A stretch of 64,000 nucleotides of DNA from Lumbricus rubellus (Eukaryota > Annelida > Clitellata > Crassiclitellata > Lumbricidae). A program made the position numbers and the translations under genes. This document shows, one piece after another, positions 63,576 through 64,000 of this stretch (the stretch's first letter is position 1; every line of letters begins with the position of its first letter). The notes below the pieces were generated by a model that saw nothing but the letters and a program-made list of their open reading frames with translations, was not told the DNA's origin and ran no database searches. The stretch lies in NCBI GenBank assembly GCA_945859605.1, contig OX243825.1, positions 18,728,191 through 18,792,190 on the forward strand, in the 5' to 3' direction.

Positions 63576-63713
63576 TGATAATTATATTAATAAAGTTGAG
63601 GCTGAGCGTAAGAACTGGAAAATTGCTATACGATAAATAAGAAAGCATAATGATCTTCCAAATGTTGAGCTGTTGTTGTCATTGTTATAAACGTAGGTGA
63701 TTATAGTGAATAC

Positions 63714-63794
63714 CTTTTGTTGTAATTCTTGGTTAATTTCTGAGAACGAAGGTCTTATGTTAGGTTGAAGCGACCAACAGCGTTCAATTAGAAC
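63714..63794 (-). CDS. receptor-type tyrosine kinase, last kinase-domain exon
   Basis: Acceptor ATGTTTCAG, donor GTATTC, exactly 27 codons in phase 0. VLIERCWSLQPNIRPSFSEI then NQELQQK. This is subdomain XI of a protein tyrosine kinase: C-W followed by the invariant Arg-Pro-Ser/Thr-Phe (RPSF), then the final helix. The acidic/hydrophobic pattern is typical of receptor kinases. Earlier exons lie beyond the right edge of the window (minus-strand gene). Which receptor family cannot be told from 27 residues. Confidence 0.75.
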
Positions 63795-64000
63795 CTGAAA
63801 CATGCACGAGACATCGAAATAAGTCAACCTAAGTCGAGACTTAACTATAAGCAGGATATATAATTATATATACACAATCACAACAGCTGATGCAAGGCCG
63901 CTTATCTGTGAACGCATCCATGGGGCAGTAGTTTTTCGTTGTATTGATGTAGGCCTAGACTTAAATTTACCATGTTGATCTTCTGCATGTTCAAATCTAT

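Overview
The window is animal nuclear DNA: AT-rich, with short GT-AG-flanked coding exons spread over kilobases, L2/CR1-like and other LINE remnants, tRNA-derived SINEs and very many small DNA transposons. Homology points to a metazoan. The TIR elements, the SINE type and the frequent TAGGCCTA-like words suggest a marine invertebrate, perhaps a deuterostome such as an echinoderm or hemichordate. The species cannot be fixed from sequence alone.

Four blocks can be supported. (1) 82-12274 (+): nine 3' coding exons of a TMCC-family (transmembrane and coiled-coil domain) gene, from the first coiled-coil segment to the two C-terminal membrane helices and stop. Its 5' end lies outside the window, and a 3' UTR probably follows, to about 13.5 or 16.3 kb. 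(2) 25477-18671 (-): a complete seven-exon acetylserotonin O-methyltransferase (ASMT/HIOMT-like) gene of 389 codons, convergent with TMCC. Two of its introns need GC-AG splice donors. (3) 38947-40423 (+): a phase-consistent three-exon 3' end of an unrecognised gene. (4) 63794-63156 (-): the last kinase-domain exon of a receptor-type tyrosine kinase plus a probable terminal exon; the rest lies beyond the right edge. Weaker coding candidates are at 46849, 48348, 50887, 57879, 59767 and 60284. There is also a minus-strand fragment of a mobile-element protein at 40480.

Most of the rest is repeats. About two dozen small terminal-inverted-repeat elements were delimited by eye. Many have 8-bp target duplications (hAT-like), in roughly twelve TIR families. 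There is also a mariner-like foldback element with a transposase remnant, a 45-bp two-arm hairpin element, a non-autonomous Helitron, and a foldback built from 14-bp modules. Several are nested two or three deep. The most unusual pattern is a small inverted repeat, GATGAC - A-rich spacer - GTCATC. It recurs inside elements of at least five different TIR families and shows paired changes (GACGAC/GTCGTC). Inverted mariner-like arms also bracket ASMT exons 5-6.

The intergenic part (26-63 kb) also holds long microsatellites (GTAT, CTAT/CGAT/CCAT, GGT, pyrimidine tracts) and minisatellites with 12, 17, 22, 29, 58, 103 and 274-bp units. Some of these abut splice sites. All long open frames in these repeats were treated as non-coding.
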